Source of the DNA: Dactylosporangium siamense
Lineage (GTDB): Bacteria > Actinomycetota > Actinomycetes > Mycobacteriales > Micromonosporaceae
NCBI RefSeq assembly: GCF_016862795.1
Contig: NZ_BONQ01000137.1
Coordinates: forward strand, 1 to 64,000
DNA length: 64,000 nucleotides
Direction: 5' to 3'
Position numbers and translations under genes: made by a program. Within the stretch, counting starts at the first letter, position 1. Every line of letters begins with the position of its first letter. Positions 1-7,401 of this stretch are shown here, one piece after another. The notes beneath the pieces were generated by a model. It searched no databases. It worked only from the letters and a program-made list of their open reading frames with translations, and was not told where the DNA came from.

Positions 1-54
1 GTGTCGACGGCGCTGACCGTGTCGACGGCGCTGACCGTGTCGACGGCGCTGACC
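1..54. repeat. 18-bp tandem repeat, three copies
   Basis: Three perfect copies of gtgtcgacggcgctgacc lie head to tail from base 1, followed at 55-70 by a diverged partial copy (gtgtcgagggcgccgg). The array may continue beyond the left edge. I see no credible gene between 1 and 384: open frames there have no recognisable domain and are probably chance products of GC-rich sequence. Whether the array is coding or intergenic upstream cannot be told from this window. Confidence 0.85.
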
Positions 55-92
55 GTGTCGAGGGCGCCGGGTCCGCCGCTCGGCGTGCCGCC

Positions 93-231
93 GTGATCGA
101 AGCCGCGCACCGGCTGTCCGGGCGACCGCGCGGCGACCTCGATCAACCGTCCATGATCGAACCGCGAACCCCACCGGCTTGTCCCGGCCGTGATCGAGGT
201 CGCGCACCGGCCGCCCGACGACTTCGATCAC
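93..231. repeat. Clustered intergenic stem-loop repeats (tgatcga family)
   Basis: Three related units start with tgatcga at 94, 154 and 191. Units one and three share the core tgatcga-(a/g)-(g/c)-(c/t)-cgcgcaccgg and end with an inverted tcgatca, so each can fold. In the third, arm tgatcgaggtcg (191-202) faces cgacttcgatca with one mismatch. A related core occurs at 40452-40474 and weaker relatives lie at 21.5-21.9 kb. This resembles a REP-like dispersed intergenic family; copy number elsewhere in the genome is unknown. Confidence 0.6.
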
Positions 232-384
232 GTCGGTCGTGACTCGAGATGGAGCAACGGGACGGGACGTGGCCGCTCTTGCGCGCGTGACACGCGGTCG
301 CGCGCGACAGCGGTGGTCCACGGTCATAGAGGTCCGGCGAGCCGTCGTGGCTCCGCACGAGCGGCGTACGTTACGTTGGGCGGC

Positions 385-750
385 GTGGATGATCAGCTGC
401 CGTGCCGCCTGCGGGTCGCGGGTGACGTGTTCGACCTGGCCGGTCCGCCGGCCGCGCTGCGGGACCTGGCCGGGCGGCTGCGGGCCGCCGGCGACGTGTT
501 CGAGCAGCGCATCCGCAACGGCGCGTTGGTCCAGCAGCGCGGCGACGGTGCACTCGCCGTGCAGCTGCGTGGCGGGCCGGCACTGCACGTCAGCGGCTCC
601 GCTGACGCCCTCGCCGTGCTGTGGGCGGCGCTCGAGGTCGTGGCCGACGAGGCCGACGCCACCCCCGACGCGGACGGGCCGGCGCCGCACCGGCACGTCG
701 AGGCACTCACCGTGACCGCCGAACGGCCACCCGCCGAACTGGTCATCTGA
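385..750 (+). CDS. Small hypothetical protein (121 aa)
   Basis: I do not recognise a family. The frame is open further upstream, but the protein-like part begins at the GTG at 385 (V-D-D-Q-L-P-C-R-L-R). Two overlapping tacgtt hexamers (367-377) end about 7 nt before that GTG, the arrangement expected for a leaderless actinobacterial transcript. The product is acidic and Ala/Leu-rich with alternating hydrophobics (R-L-R-V-A-G-D-V-F-D-L), compatible with a small alpha/beta protein. No signal peptide or membrane segment is seen. The last ~25 codons are partly duplicated downstream (682-714 versus 786-818). The call as a real gene is moderately supported by codon bias. Confidence 0.45.
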   Translation: MDDQLPCRLRVAGDVFDLAGPPAALRDLAGRLRAAGDVFEQRIRNGALVQQRGDGALAVQLRGGPALHVSGSADALAVLWAALEVVADEADATPDADGPAPHRHVEALTVTAERPPAELVI

Positions 751-895
751 ACCACGCCAACGGCCACCCCGACACCCACGACCCAGCGCCGCACCGGCAC
801 GTCGAGGCACTCACCGTGCCGGTCGCGCCGGTGAGGCGGGGCGGCCCAAGCGCGCATTGAGGCAGTCACCGTCGCGGCCGAACAGCCAGTGCCGC
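682..895. repeat. Duplicated 3' end of the small hypothetical gene
   Basis: A 33-bp segment starting gcgccgcaccggcacgtcga occurs at 682-714 inside the upstream gene and again at 786-818 after its stop codon. A third, diverged copy of the second half lies at about 855-890 (ttgaggcagtcaccgtcgcg). The spacing near 100 bp suggests local tandem duplication of the gene's tail. Confidence 0.7.
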
Positions 896-954
896 GGCCA
901 GGCGGCCCCGTCGTGGCCGGACGGCCAGTCGCCGGTCGGTGGACCGAGCCGGGA

Positions 955-1704
955 TCAGTAGACCTTGACGACCACGGCCGTGGCGTTGTCGCGGCCGCCG
1001 GCTTCCAGGGATGCGGCGACCAGGGCCGAGGCCATCACGTCAGGTGACGCGTTGGAGCCCAGGGTGCGCTCCATGTGCTGATACGGCACCTGCTCGGCGA
1101 TCCCGTCGGTGCACAGGCAGTAGACGTCGCCGGGGAACATCGTGACGCTCAGGACGTCGGGCTCCGGCAGGCCGGGGTGGCCGATGAACCGGTGCAGCTG
1201 GTAGCGGGCCGCCTCGGCCTGCGGGGAATCCGCGGGATACCAGCCGTGCACGGCGCCGAGCCACGCCTCGGTGTGGTCGATGGTGAGCAGTTCGAGCAGC
1301 CCGCCGCGAAGTCGGTACACCCTGGAATCGCCGATCTGCGTCACCCACGCGCCGGTGGCGTCGGCGACCAGCGCCGTCAGGGTGCAGCCGGTCAGCTCCC
1401 GCAGCGTCCGGCCGGCGGCGCGGACCTGCCGCTGGGCGTCGGCGACCGCGGCGAACAGCGGCGGCGGGGCGAACGGGCCCCGGTGCTCCTGCACGGCGGT
1501 GGTGAAGACGTCCACGGCGGTCCGTCCGGCGGTGCGGCTGCCCTCGCCGGCGCCCATGCCGTCGGCGACAACCGCGCACAGCCCGGGCCTGCGCTGCAGC
1601 TCCGCGGTGTGCAGCACGTCGAAATTGGCCGGATACCGCCGGCCGATATCGGTGGCGGTGCCGACCTGCAAGTGGCGCCCGGCGCCACGGACCTCGATCG
1701 TCAT
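955..1704 (-). CDS. PP2C-family Ser/Thr protein phosphatase
   Basis: This 249-residue protein is a short, soluble, metal-dependent PPM/PP2C phosphatase expected to dephosphorylate Ser/Thr in cytoplasmic proteins. Signature motifs appear in order: V-V-A-D-G-M-G near residue 47 (metal-binding Asp), G-D-S-R-V-Y-R-L near 124, C-T-D-G-I near 198 and G-G-R-D-N-A-T near 237. There is no membrane segment or extra sensor domain, and the length matches the minimal catalytic domain. The ATG at 1704 is chosen because the conserved region starts immediately after it; an in-frame start 16 codons upstream only adds unconserved residues. No kinase gene is adjacent; the nearest is at 23.4-24.9 kb. Confidence 0.85.
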   Translation of the reverse strand: MTIEVRGAGRHLQVGTATDIGRRYPANFDVLHTAELQRRPGLCAVVADGMGAGEGSRTAGRTAVDVFTTAVQEHRGPFAPPPLFAAVADAQRQVRAAGRTLRELTGCTLTALVADATGAWVTQIGDSRVYRLRGGLLELLTIDHTEAWLGAVHGWYPADSPQAEAARYQLHRFIGHPGLPEPDVLSVTMFPGDVYCLCTDGIAEQVPYQHMERTLGSNASPDVMASALVAASLEAGGRDNATAVVVKVY

Positions 1705-1859
1705 CGACGTCCAGCCTAACCCGGGTCGTCCTCGAAGGTGACCCGGGTTCATGTGCCGGACACCTCACCGACACACCTTGCGTGATAGCCGTCAATGCCT
1801 CACGCTGCGGGCCCCGAACCAGCCCCGGACGGGCCGCGAGGCAGGCCCCTGGAGAGGCC

Positions 1860-2177
1860 TCAGTCTTCGCGCCGGCGGGCCTCGACCCGCCAGGTGCCGT
1901 CGTCCAGCCGCTCCCAGCCGTCGACCTCGCCGCCGAGCTCGGCGAACAGCATCACCCGGTCGAAAATCCAGTCGGCGAAGTCGTCCTGCTGGTCCTCGTC
2001 GAGCCCGGCCCGGATCACCGCCCCGAACGTGATCAGCCCCGTCCCCTCCAGCGGCGACGCGCCCAGGATGCCGATCACGGACAGGTCGTCGGGTGCCACG
2101 TCAACGCGCTCCTCGACCTCCAGGAACCCGCCGTCGGGCATCTCCACCAGAAACGCCATCGTCGCGAACTCCGTCAT
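1860..2177 (-). CDS. Hypothetical acidic protein (105 aa)
   Basis: I do not recognise the family. The 105-residue product is acidic, with a Trp-containing C-terminal half (F-A-D-W-I-F-D-R, G-W-E-R-L-D-D-G-T-W-R-V-E-A). It has no signal peptide or membrane segment. The gene reads away from the ATPase regulator at 2295, from which it is separated by 117 bp. The ATG at 2177 is used; a second in-frame ATG six codons later (2159) is also possible. The frame's coding bias and compact, non-repetitive composition support a real gene. Confidence 0.55.
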   Translation of the reverse strand: MTEFATMAFLVEMPDGGFLEVEERVDVAPDDLSVIGILGASPLEGTGLITFGAVIRAGLDEDQQDDFADWIFDRVMLFAELGGEVDGWERLDDGTWRVEARRRED

Positions 2178-2282
2178 GTGTCGGCCCGGTTGGTCTCCCG
2201 CAATCAATACCCTTGTGAGGACCCCGACGGCCAGCGACACGCAGCGACGTTTCGGCTGGTGCCGGTGGTTGAACAGGGCCGG

Positions 2283-2288
2283 TACAGT
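2283..2288 (+). promoter_or_regulatory. Putative leaderless -10 element (TACAGT)
   Basis: TACAGT ends six bases before the ATG at 2295, the spacing expected when transcription starts on the first base of the start codon. No convincing -35 hexamer or ribosome binding site was seen. Confidence 0.4.
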
Positions 2289-2294
2289 GCCCGG

Positions 2295-4532
2295 ATGGAG
2301 TCCGCGGCCCTGCCCGCCCCGCTGACCAGCCTGGTCGGACGGGACGCGGAGGTGCGTGCCGCCGGCCGCCTGCTCACCGCCGGCCATCGGCTGGTGTCAC
2401 TCGTCGGCGCGGCCGGGAGCGGCAAGACCCGGCTCGCCGTCGCGGTCGCCGCCGCCGCGACGGCGCCGGTCTGGTTCGTCGATCTCACCACGATGCGTAC
2501 CGGCGGGCACACCGACCGCCAGGACCCCGCGGGCGATGCGGCCGGGTTCGTGCTCGACGCGTTCGGCGCGGCGAGGCGCCCTGACCTCGACGCCGTCGAC
2601 ACGCTGGCCGCCGTGCTCACCCGCAACGAGCCGCCCGAACCCGGGAAGCCGCCCGAACCCGGGAAGCCGCCCGAACCCGGGAAGCCGGCCGAGACCGAGG
2701 AGCCGCTGCTCCTGTTCGACAACTGCGAACACGTCACCGGCCCCGTCGCCGCGCTCGCCGGTCAGCTCCTCGCCATCCTGCCCGGCCTGCGGATCCTCGT
2801 CACCAGCCGGCAGCCGCTCGGCCTGCCCGAGGAGACCGTGGCGACGGTCGCGCCGCTGGACGACGTGACGGCGCTGCGGCTGTTCGAGACCCGGATGTTC
2901 GAACGCACCGGCCGGCCGCTGCCGCCCGCGCACCGGGCCGGAGCGGCCGCGATCTGCCGGGCGCTGGACGGGTTGCCGCTTGCCGTCGAGCTCGCCGCCG
3001 CCCGCGCCGCGCTGCTGTCGGTGCCCGAGGTGCACCGCCTGCTCACCGACCGGTTCCGGGTCCTCGCCGACGCGAAGGCGACCGGCCCCGAGCATCATCG
3101 GACGCTTCGGGCAGCGCTCGACTGGTCGTACCAACTGCTGTCGCCGGACAAACAGGCCCTGCTGCGGCAGCTCGCCGTCTTCCAGGGCGGTTGGAGCCCG
3201 GCGGCCGCCGCCGTCCTGCCCGCGTTTCGTCCCGGGCTGCTCGACGCCCTCGCCGAACGGTGCCTGATCGACCCGCAGGATGCCCGGGGCCGGATGCTGC
3301 AGACGGTCGCCGCGTACGCCGCCACCCGCCTCGCCGACGTCCCCGCCGAGGATGCCGCGGCCCGCGACGCGCACGCCGCGTTCTTCCTCGACCTCGCCGA
3401 GCAGGCCGCCGCCGGGATCCGCGGCCCAGGCCAGCGCGACCTGCTGCGGATTCTCACCCTTGAGCAGGACAACCTCCGCGCGGCCATGACGTGGCTCGCC
3501 CGCCGGCCTGGTCGCGGCGCCGCCGAGGATCTGCGACTGGCCACGGCATTGGCACCGTTCCAGCATTTCACCGGGGTGTACCGCCAGGGCCGCGACTGGC
3601 TGTCAACCGCCCTGGCCCGCCGCCCCGACGCAGCACCGGAGACCCACGCCGCCGCCTGCTCGGCCGCCGCGACCCTGGCCATGCTCGACTGCGACTACCC
3701 GGCCGCCGCCGCCCTCGCCGAGCGCGCCCTTGCCGCCGGCACCCCGGCCGACGACGTGCGGGTCCGGGGCCGGCTGCTCACCCTGCTGGGCAGCGTCGAA
3801 CGGGAACGCGCCGACTACCCGCGCTCCCGGCGCTACCTCGACGAGGCCCTGACCCTGTACCGCACGGCCGGCGACGCCTGGGGCGAGGGCCGCGCCGCAC
3901 AACTGGCCGGCGCGACGGCATGGCTGTCCGGCGACTTCACCGCGGCGGCCACGCTGCTGGACACGAGCCTGGCCGCGTTCCGTGACCTGGCCGACGACGA
4001 GTCGGTCGCCTCGACCCTGACCCACCTCGGCGCGGTCGCCCACTTCGGCGGCGACCAGCGCGGGGCGCGCCGCCATCTGGTCGAGGCCCTGGACCGGTTC
4101 ACGGAGCTGTCGTTTCCGGAGGGCATCGGCTGGGCGCAGGACCTCCTCGGCCGGGTCGACCTCGCCGACGCCGCCGTCCCGTCCGCCGCCGAACGGTTGC
4201 GCGCCAGCCTGTCCATCCATCGCCGGGTCGGTGACCGGTGGCGCTCCGCGAGCGTCCTGGAGGCCTTCGCCGAGGCCCGCCGCCGCCTCGCCGACCCGGC
4301 CCACGCGGCGGCCCTGCTCGGCGCCGCCGACGTGATCCGGCGCGAGATCGGCGCCCCGACACCGGCCTGCGAGGTGCCGGCCCGTCAGGAGACGGAGCAG
4401 TCGCTGCGGGCCGCGCTCGGCGAGACGGCGTTCGACCGGGCGTACCGCTTCGGCACCCGCACCCCCGTCGACGAACTGCTCGACCTGTCCGGCTCCGCCG
4501 GCGACCTCGCGCTGGCCCACCCCTCTGGTTGA
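2295..4532 (+). CDS. NB-ARC/AfsR-type ATPase regulator with TPR-like C-terminus
   Basis: The 745-residue protein opens with the L-V-G-R-D module typical of STAND ATPases linked to actinobacterial regulators. Walker A G-A-A-G-S-G-K-T is near residues 38-45, Walker B L-L-L-F-D-N-C-E-H near 137, and a sensor-like L-V-T-S-R-Q-P-L-G-L follows. The rest is an all-alpha, Ala/Leu-rich tetratricopeptide-like array (Y-R-Q-G-R-D-W-L, Y-P-R-S-R-R-Y-L-D-E-A). Unlike full AfsR or LAL regulators I see no BTAD domain at the front and no LuxR helix-turn-helix at the end, so it may act through a partner or be a sensor ATPase. An 18-bp tandem repeat inserts (P-P-E-P-G-K)3 at 2631-2684. The start follows a putative leaderless -10. 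Confidence 0.75.
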   Translation: MESAALPAPLTSLVGRDAEVRAAGRLLTAGHRLVSLVGAAGSGKTRLAVAVAAAATAPVWFVDLTTMRTGGHTDRQDPAGDAAGFVLDAFGAARRPDLDAVDTLAAVLTRNEPPEPGKPPEPGKPPEPGKPAETEEPLLLFDNCEHVTGPVAALAGQLLAILPGLRILVTSRQPLGLPEETVATVAPLDDVTALRLFETRMFERTGRPLPPAHRAGAAAICRALDGLPLAVELAAARAALLSVPEVHRLLTDRFRVLADAKATGPEHHRTLRAALDWSYQLLSPDKQALLRQLAVFQGGWSPAAAAVLPAFRPGLLDALAERCLIDPQDARGRMLQTVAAYAATRLADVPAEDAAARDAHAAFFLDLAEQAAAGIRGPGQRDLLRILTLEQDNLRAAMTWLARRPGRGAAEDLRLATALAPFQHFTGVYRQGRDWLSTALARRPDAAPETHAAACSAAATLAMLDCDYPAAAALAERALAAGTPADDVRVRGRLLTLLGSVERERADYPRSRRYLDEALTLYRTAGDAWGEGRAAQLAGATAWLSGDFTAAATLLDTSLAAFRDLADDESVASTLTHLGAVAHFGGDQRGARRHLVEALDRFTELSFPEGIGWAQDLLGRVDLADAAVPSAAERLRASLSIHRRVGDRWRSASVLEAFAEARRRLADPAHAAALLGAADVIRREIGAPTPACEVPARQETEQSLRAALGETAFDRAYRFGTRTPVDELLDLSGSAGDLALAHPSG
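2631..2684 (+). repeat. In-frame 18-bp tandem repeat (P-P-E-P-G-K)3
   Basis: Three identical copies of ccgcccgaacccgggaag lie inside the ATPase gene just before its Walker B strand. They add a flexible 18-residue Pro/Glu/Lys linker. Identity between copies indicates recent expansion by slippage. Confidence 0.9.
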
Positions 4533-4581
4533 CCTTGGAGACTTTGACACGTCCTGGCGGGCCAAAGTCTCCAAGGTCAAC
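4528..4581. terminator. Long perfect 19-bp inverted repeat (terminator-like)
   Basis: gttgaccttggagactttg (4528-4546) is exactly complementary to caaagtctccaaggtcaac (4563-4581), with a 16-base loop. The left arm overlaps the TGA stop of the ATPase gene (4530-4532). There is no U-tract, common for actinobacterial terminators. It lies between two plus-strand genes, so it most likely ends the ATPase transcript. Confidence 0.75.
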
Positions 4582-4641
4582 TCGATGGTCGCGAACGCCC
4601 CGCGGACGCGGTGCGCACCGGGCCACACTCGGAGGGTGACG

Positions 4642-6591
4642 ATGATCGGCCCCGACCCGGCGGCGACACCGCATCCGGCCCGGCCGGCGACACCGGCCCG
4701 CCCCGCCGTCCCACCCCCGCCCCCGTCACCGTCGCAGCCGTCACCGTCGCCTGGAGGCGCGGTGCCGGTGGGTGTCGCGGTCCGGGGTCTGGACGGGCCG
4801 CTGGGCGGCGCGTTCCTGACGATGCCGGCGTTGCGCCTTCTGCTGGCCGAGACCTTGAGCCAGCCGGGCGCCCTGGCCGCCGTCGTCGACAGCTTCGTCG
4901 CCCATCTGCAGCGCCCGCCGACCGTTCCGACGGGCCCGGCCACATCCGGCCCTTCCGGCATCCCCACGCCACCCCGCAACGGACCCACCGCACCCCCACC
5001 GCCCGCCGGCCCCGGCCAACCAGGCGGGCCATCCCCAGACGGGCCGGGTTTGCCACGGTCTGGCGTGACCTCTCCCGGCACCGGCTGGATGTTGCCGGTG
5101 CGGGACCTGCCCCCGACCGCCACCCCGCCGGCCGGGCGGGCGCCGGCTCCCACCCCATCCGGCGGGACCACACCGTCACCGCCCGGGCCTCCACCACCGC
5201 CGTTACCCGGGACCACGCCGCCACCACAGCCCGGGCCTCCACTGCCGCCCGGACCGACACCGCCCGGGACGCCGCCACCGGGAACGACACCGCCGCTACC
5301 CGGGACTACGCCCCCACCACAGCCCGGGCCTCCACTGCCGCCCGGACCGACACCGCCGCTACCGGGAACTGCGCCGCCACCACCGCCGCCCGGACCACCA
5401 CCACCTGGGACGGCACCACCGCTGCTGCCCGGAACCACACCGCCGCTACCACCTGGGACCGTGCCGCCACCACCACCGCCCGGGACCGCGCCGCCACCAC
5501 CGCCTGGGACGGCGTCGCTTGCGGTGTCCGGGACCACGGTCGGGGGTGTGGTGCCGTCCAGGACAGCGGCGGCGGCGCTCATGTCGGTGGTCGGGCGGGG
5601 TGGGGAGCAGGGGCGGATGGGGGCGCCGGTGGAGGAGTTGCGGGCGTTGTTGCCGGGTGAGCCGGGGGCGCAGCGGGAGGTGCTGCGGGACGCGGTCGGG
5701 TGGCTGGTGGCGCACGTCGACCAGCCGCAGGTGCTGGCGGCGCGGTGTGCGGAGCTCGGGCCGGTGGTGGCGCAGCTCGGGGTGGCACCGCAGCGGCTGG
5801 AGAACCTGGCGGTGTTGTTCGTGGACATGCTGCGGGCGAACCCGCCCGGTGTCGTGGTGCGCCGCGACCAGGAGGAGGCGTGGGCGACCACGGGGCGGCT
5901 GGTGTCGCGGTGGATGGCGGACGGGGCCGCGGCCGGTGCCCACGAGCCGGCGTCCTGGAGTGCCACGGTCGTGCGGCATGAGCGGCGGCGGGCGGATGCG
6001 GCGGTGGTGGCGGTGCGGACGTACCTGCCGTATCCGTGCCTGCCGGGGCAGCTCGCGGTGGTCGAGTCGAGCCGGCTGCCGGGGCGGTGGCGGCGCTGCT
6101 GGGTCGGCAACGTCCCGGCCGGGGACAACGTGGTGGAGTTGCACGTCGTCCCGCACCGGGCGGACCCGGCCGGGGCGGAGCTGGTCGAGCGGACCGGGGT
6201 CGGCGACGTGCTGCGGTTGCGGCCGGCCGTCGGGGTGCCGGCGGTGGACCCGGGCGCGACCAGGCCGCTGCTGGTGGTCGCGGCGCGGGACGCGGTGGCA
6301 CCGGTGCGGGCGCTGCTGGGTGCGTTGCGGGCGGCCGGGGACCGGCGGGCGGTGACGGTGTTCTGGCCGGCCGCCGTGGAACGGGACCTGTACCGCCTGG
6401 CGGACCTCGCCCCGGAAGGCACCGTCGTGATCCGTGACCGCTTCGCGGCGGGGGACGAGGACTGGACCAGGCACGACGCGTTCGCCGCCGGTGACCCGGC
6501 GACGGTTGCCGGCACGCTGCCCCGGATCGAGGCCGCCGGGGTCCCAGCGGACCGGGTCCGGACCGCCGTGGACGGGCCCGGCGACGCGTGA
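4642..6591 (+). CDS. Proline-rich protein with degenerate globin/flavoreductase (pseudo-flavohaemoglobin)
   Basis: The 649-residue product has three parts: an N-terminal stretch with a helical patch; a long Pro/Gly/Thr-rich tract (about 167-291) of P-P-P-G-T repeats; and a C-terminal half (about 314-649) that follows the layout of actinobacterial globin-FAD-NAD(P) flavohaemoproteins. The globin-like part keeps E-L-R-A-L-L-P and the spacing to L-G-x5-L-G-V, but the family's L-G-R-D-H-R-K (proximal haem His) reads L-G-P-V-V-A-Q. The FAD motif R-x-Y-S reads R-R-C-W-V. The NAD glycine motif G-G-T-G-L-A-P reads A-A-R-D-A-V-A-P. It is therefore probably non-enzymatic. ATG 4642 is chosen because ggaggg (4631-4636) precedes it; an upstream in-frame start lacks a site. 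The family alignment is from memory. Confidence 0.6.
   Translation: MIGPDPAATPHPARPATPARPAVPPPPPSPSQPSPSPGGAVPVGVAVRGLDGPLGGAFLTMPALRLLLAETLSQPGALAAVVDSFVAHLQRPPTVPTGPATSGPSGIPTPPRNGPTAPPPPAGPGQPGGPSPDGPGLPRSGVTSPGTGWMLPVRDLPPTATPPAGRAPAPTPSGGTTPSPPGPPPPPLPGTTPPPQPGPPLPPGPTPPGTPPPGTTPPLPGTTPPPQPGPPLPPGPTPPLPGTAPPPPPPGPPPPGTAPPLLPGTTPPLPPGTVPPPPPPGTAPPPPPGTASLAVSGTTVGGVVPSRTAAAALMSVVGRGGEQGRMGAPVEELRALLPGEPGAQREVLRDAVGWLVAHVDQPQVLAARCAELGPVVAQLGVAPQRLENLAVLFVDMLRANPPGVVVRRDQEEAWATTGRLVSRWMADGAAAGAHEPASWSATVVRHERRRADAAVVAVRTYLPYPCLPGQLAVVESSRLPGRWRRCWVGNVPAGDNVVELHVVPHRADPAGAELVERTGVGDVLRLRPAVGVPAVDPGATRPLLVVAARDAVAPVRALLGALRAAGDRRAVTVFWPAAVERDLYRLADLAPEGTVVIRDRFAAGDEDWTRHDAFAAGDPATVAGTLPRIEAAGVPADRVRTAVDGPGDA
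5166..5515 (+). repeat. Coding proline-rich microsatellite tract
   Basis: Irregular 9-15 bp units (ccaccaccgcccgggac and relatives) encode runs of P-P-P-P-G-T and P-P-L-P-G-T inside the pseudo-flavohaemoglobin gene. Larger direct repeats are visible, for example cccgggactacgccc/cccgggaccacgccg with following cagcccgggcctccactgcc at about 5228 and 5321. The tract forms an extended, likely disordered linker. Confidence 0.8.
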
Positions 6592-6605
6592 ACGCGCCCG
6601 AAAGG

Positions 6606-6627
6606 GGTCACCCGTTCGGGTGATACC
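6606..6627. terminator. Short hairpin after the pseudo-flavohaemoglobin gene
   Basis: The sequence gggtcacccgttcgggtgat can form a stem of tcaccc/gggtga around a gttc loop shortly after the stop codon at 6591. No U-tract follows. It is a plausible but unproven terminator before the CAP gene. Confidence 0.4.
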
Positions 6628-6761
6628 GACGGCCGGACGGCGCCGTCGCTGAGCGTGTCGTAGCGCACGAACCGCCCGAAAATGCGAGTTTTGTCAGATT
6701 GGCAACACCGTCAGGGCGGTCCTCTAGTTTCGGCTCATCTGCCCTACTTCGTGGAGGTGAG

Positions 6762-7241
6762 ATGGGAATCCGAAAGGGTGTCGCCGTCACCGTGGTGGCG
6801 GCCGCCGTCGCGGCCGGTGCCGCGGTCCAGGCCGTTCCCGCGTTCGCGACCGACTACAGCTCGGTCCGCGGCGTGGTCGCCCTGACCAACAACGCTCGTG
6901 CCCGGGCGGGCTGCGGCCCGGTCACACTGAGCCCGCGGCTGAGCTACGCCGCGTGGCTGCACTCGAGGGACATGGCGGGCCGGGGCTACTTCTCCCACGG
7001 GTCTCCGGGCGGAAGCTCGCCCGGTTCGCGGGTGAACTCGGTCGGCTACCGGTGGTCGTCCTACGGCGAGAACATCGCCTGGGGGCAGCGCAACGCGAAC
7101 GAGGTCATGGGCGACTGGATGCGCAGCCCGGGTCACCGGGCGAACATCCTGAACTGCCGGTTCCGCAACGTCGGGGTCGCGGTGGCGTACAACGGCCGGG
7201 GCGTGCCGTACTGGACCCAGGACTTCGCCAGCCCACGCTGA
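6762..7241 (+). CDS. Secreted CAP-domain (SCP/PR-1-like) protein
   Basis: The 159-residue protein has a Sec signal peptide (M-G-I-R-K-G then a hydrophobic Ala/Val run ending A-F-A, cleavage near residue 29) and a single small CAP domain. Diagnostic features are L-T-N-N-A-R-A-R-A-G-C, H-S-R-D-M-A-x6-F-S-H-G-S-P, Y-G-E-N-I-A-W-G and W-M-x-S-P-G-H-R-A-N-I-L, which carry the conserved His/Glu cavity residues. Two cysteines (C-G-P-V, N-C-R-F) probably form a disulfide. It acts outside the cell; the biochemical role of bacterial CAP proteins is mostly unknown. The start is fixed by ggaggtga at 6753-6760. A minisatellite begins inside its stop codon region. Confidence 0.9.
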   Translation: MGIRKGVAVTVVAAAVAAGAAVQAVPAFATDYSSVRGVVALTNNARARAGCGPVTLSPRLSYAAWLHSRDMAGRGYFSHGSPGGSSPGSRVNSVGYRWSSYGENIAWGQRNANEVMGDWMRSPGHRANILNCRFRNVGVAVAYNGRGVPYWTQDFASPR

Positions 7242-7342
7242 AACCGGCGCACGCTGAAACCGGCCCATGCTGAAACCGGCCCACGCTGAAACCCGGCCCA
7301 CGCTGAAACCCGGCCCAGGCCGAAACCCAGCCCACGCTGAAG
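7233..7342. repeat. ~17-bp minisatellite (cacgctgaaaccggcc), about seven copies
   Basis: Units of cacgctgaaaccggc(c/g) run from the last codons of the CAP gene to about 7342, alternating between 16-17 bp (A-A-A-C-C-G versus A-A-A-C-C-C-G) with a few substitutions. The CAP stop TGA (7239-7241) is itself part of the first unit, so each copy carries a tga. It fills most of the convergent spacer to the MetE-like gene. Confidence 0.85.
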
Positions 7343-7401
7343 CGCAGGACGAGCGTTCCCGCGGGCACCGACGACCGCCCGCGGGAACTCGTCAAGCGAC
7401 G

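Noticed and set aside
3603-6668. Very long minus-strand open frame opposite the ATPase and proline-rich genes
   Set aside because: It is low-complexity, runs antisense through two well-supported genes and reflects GC-rich composition.
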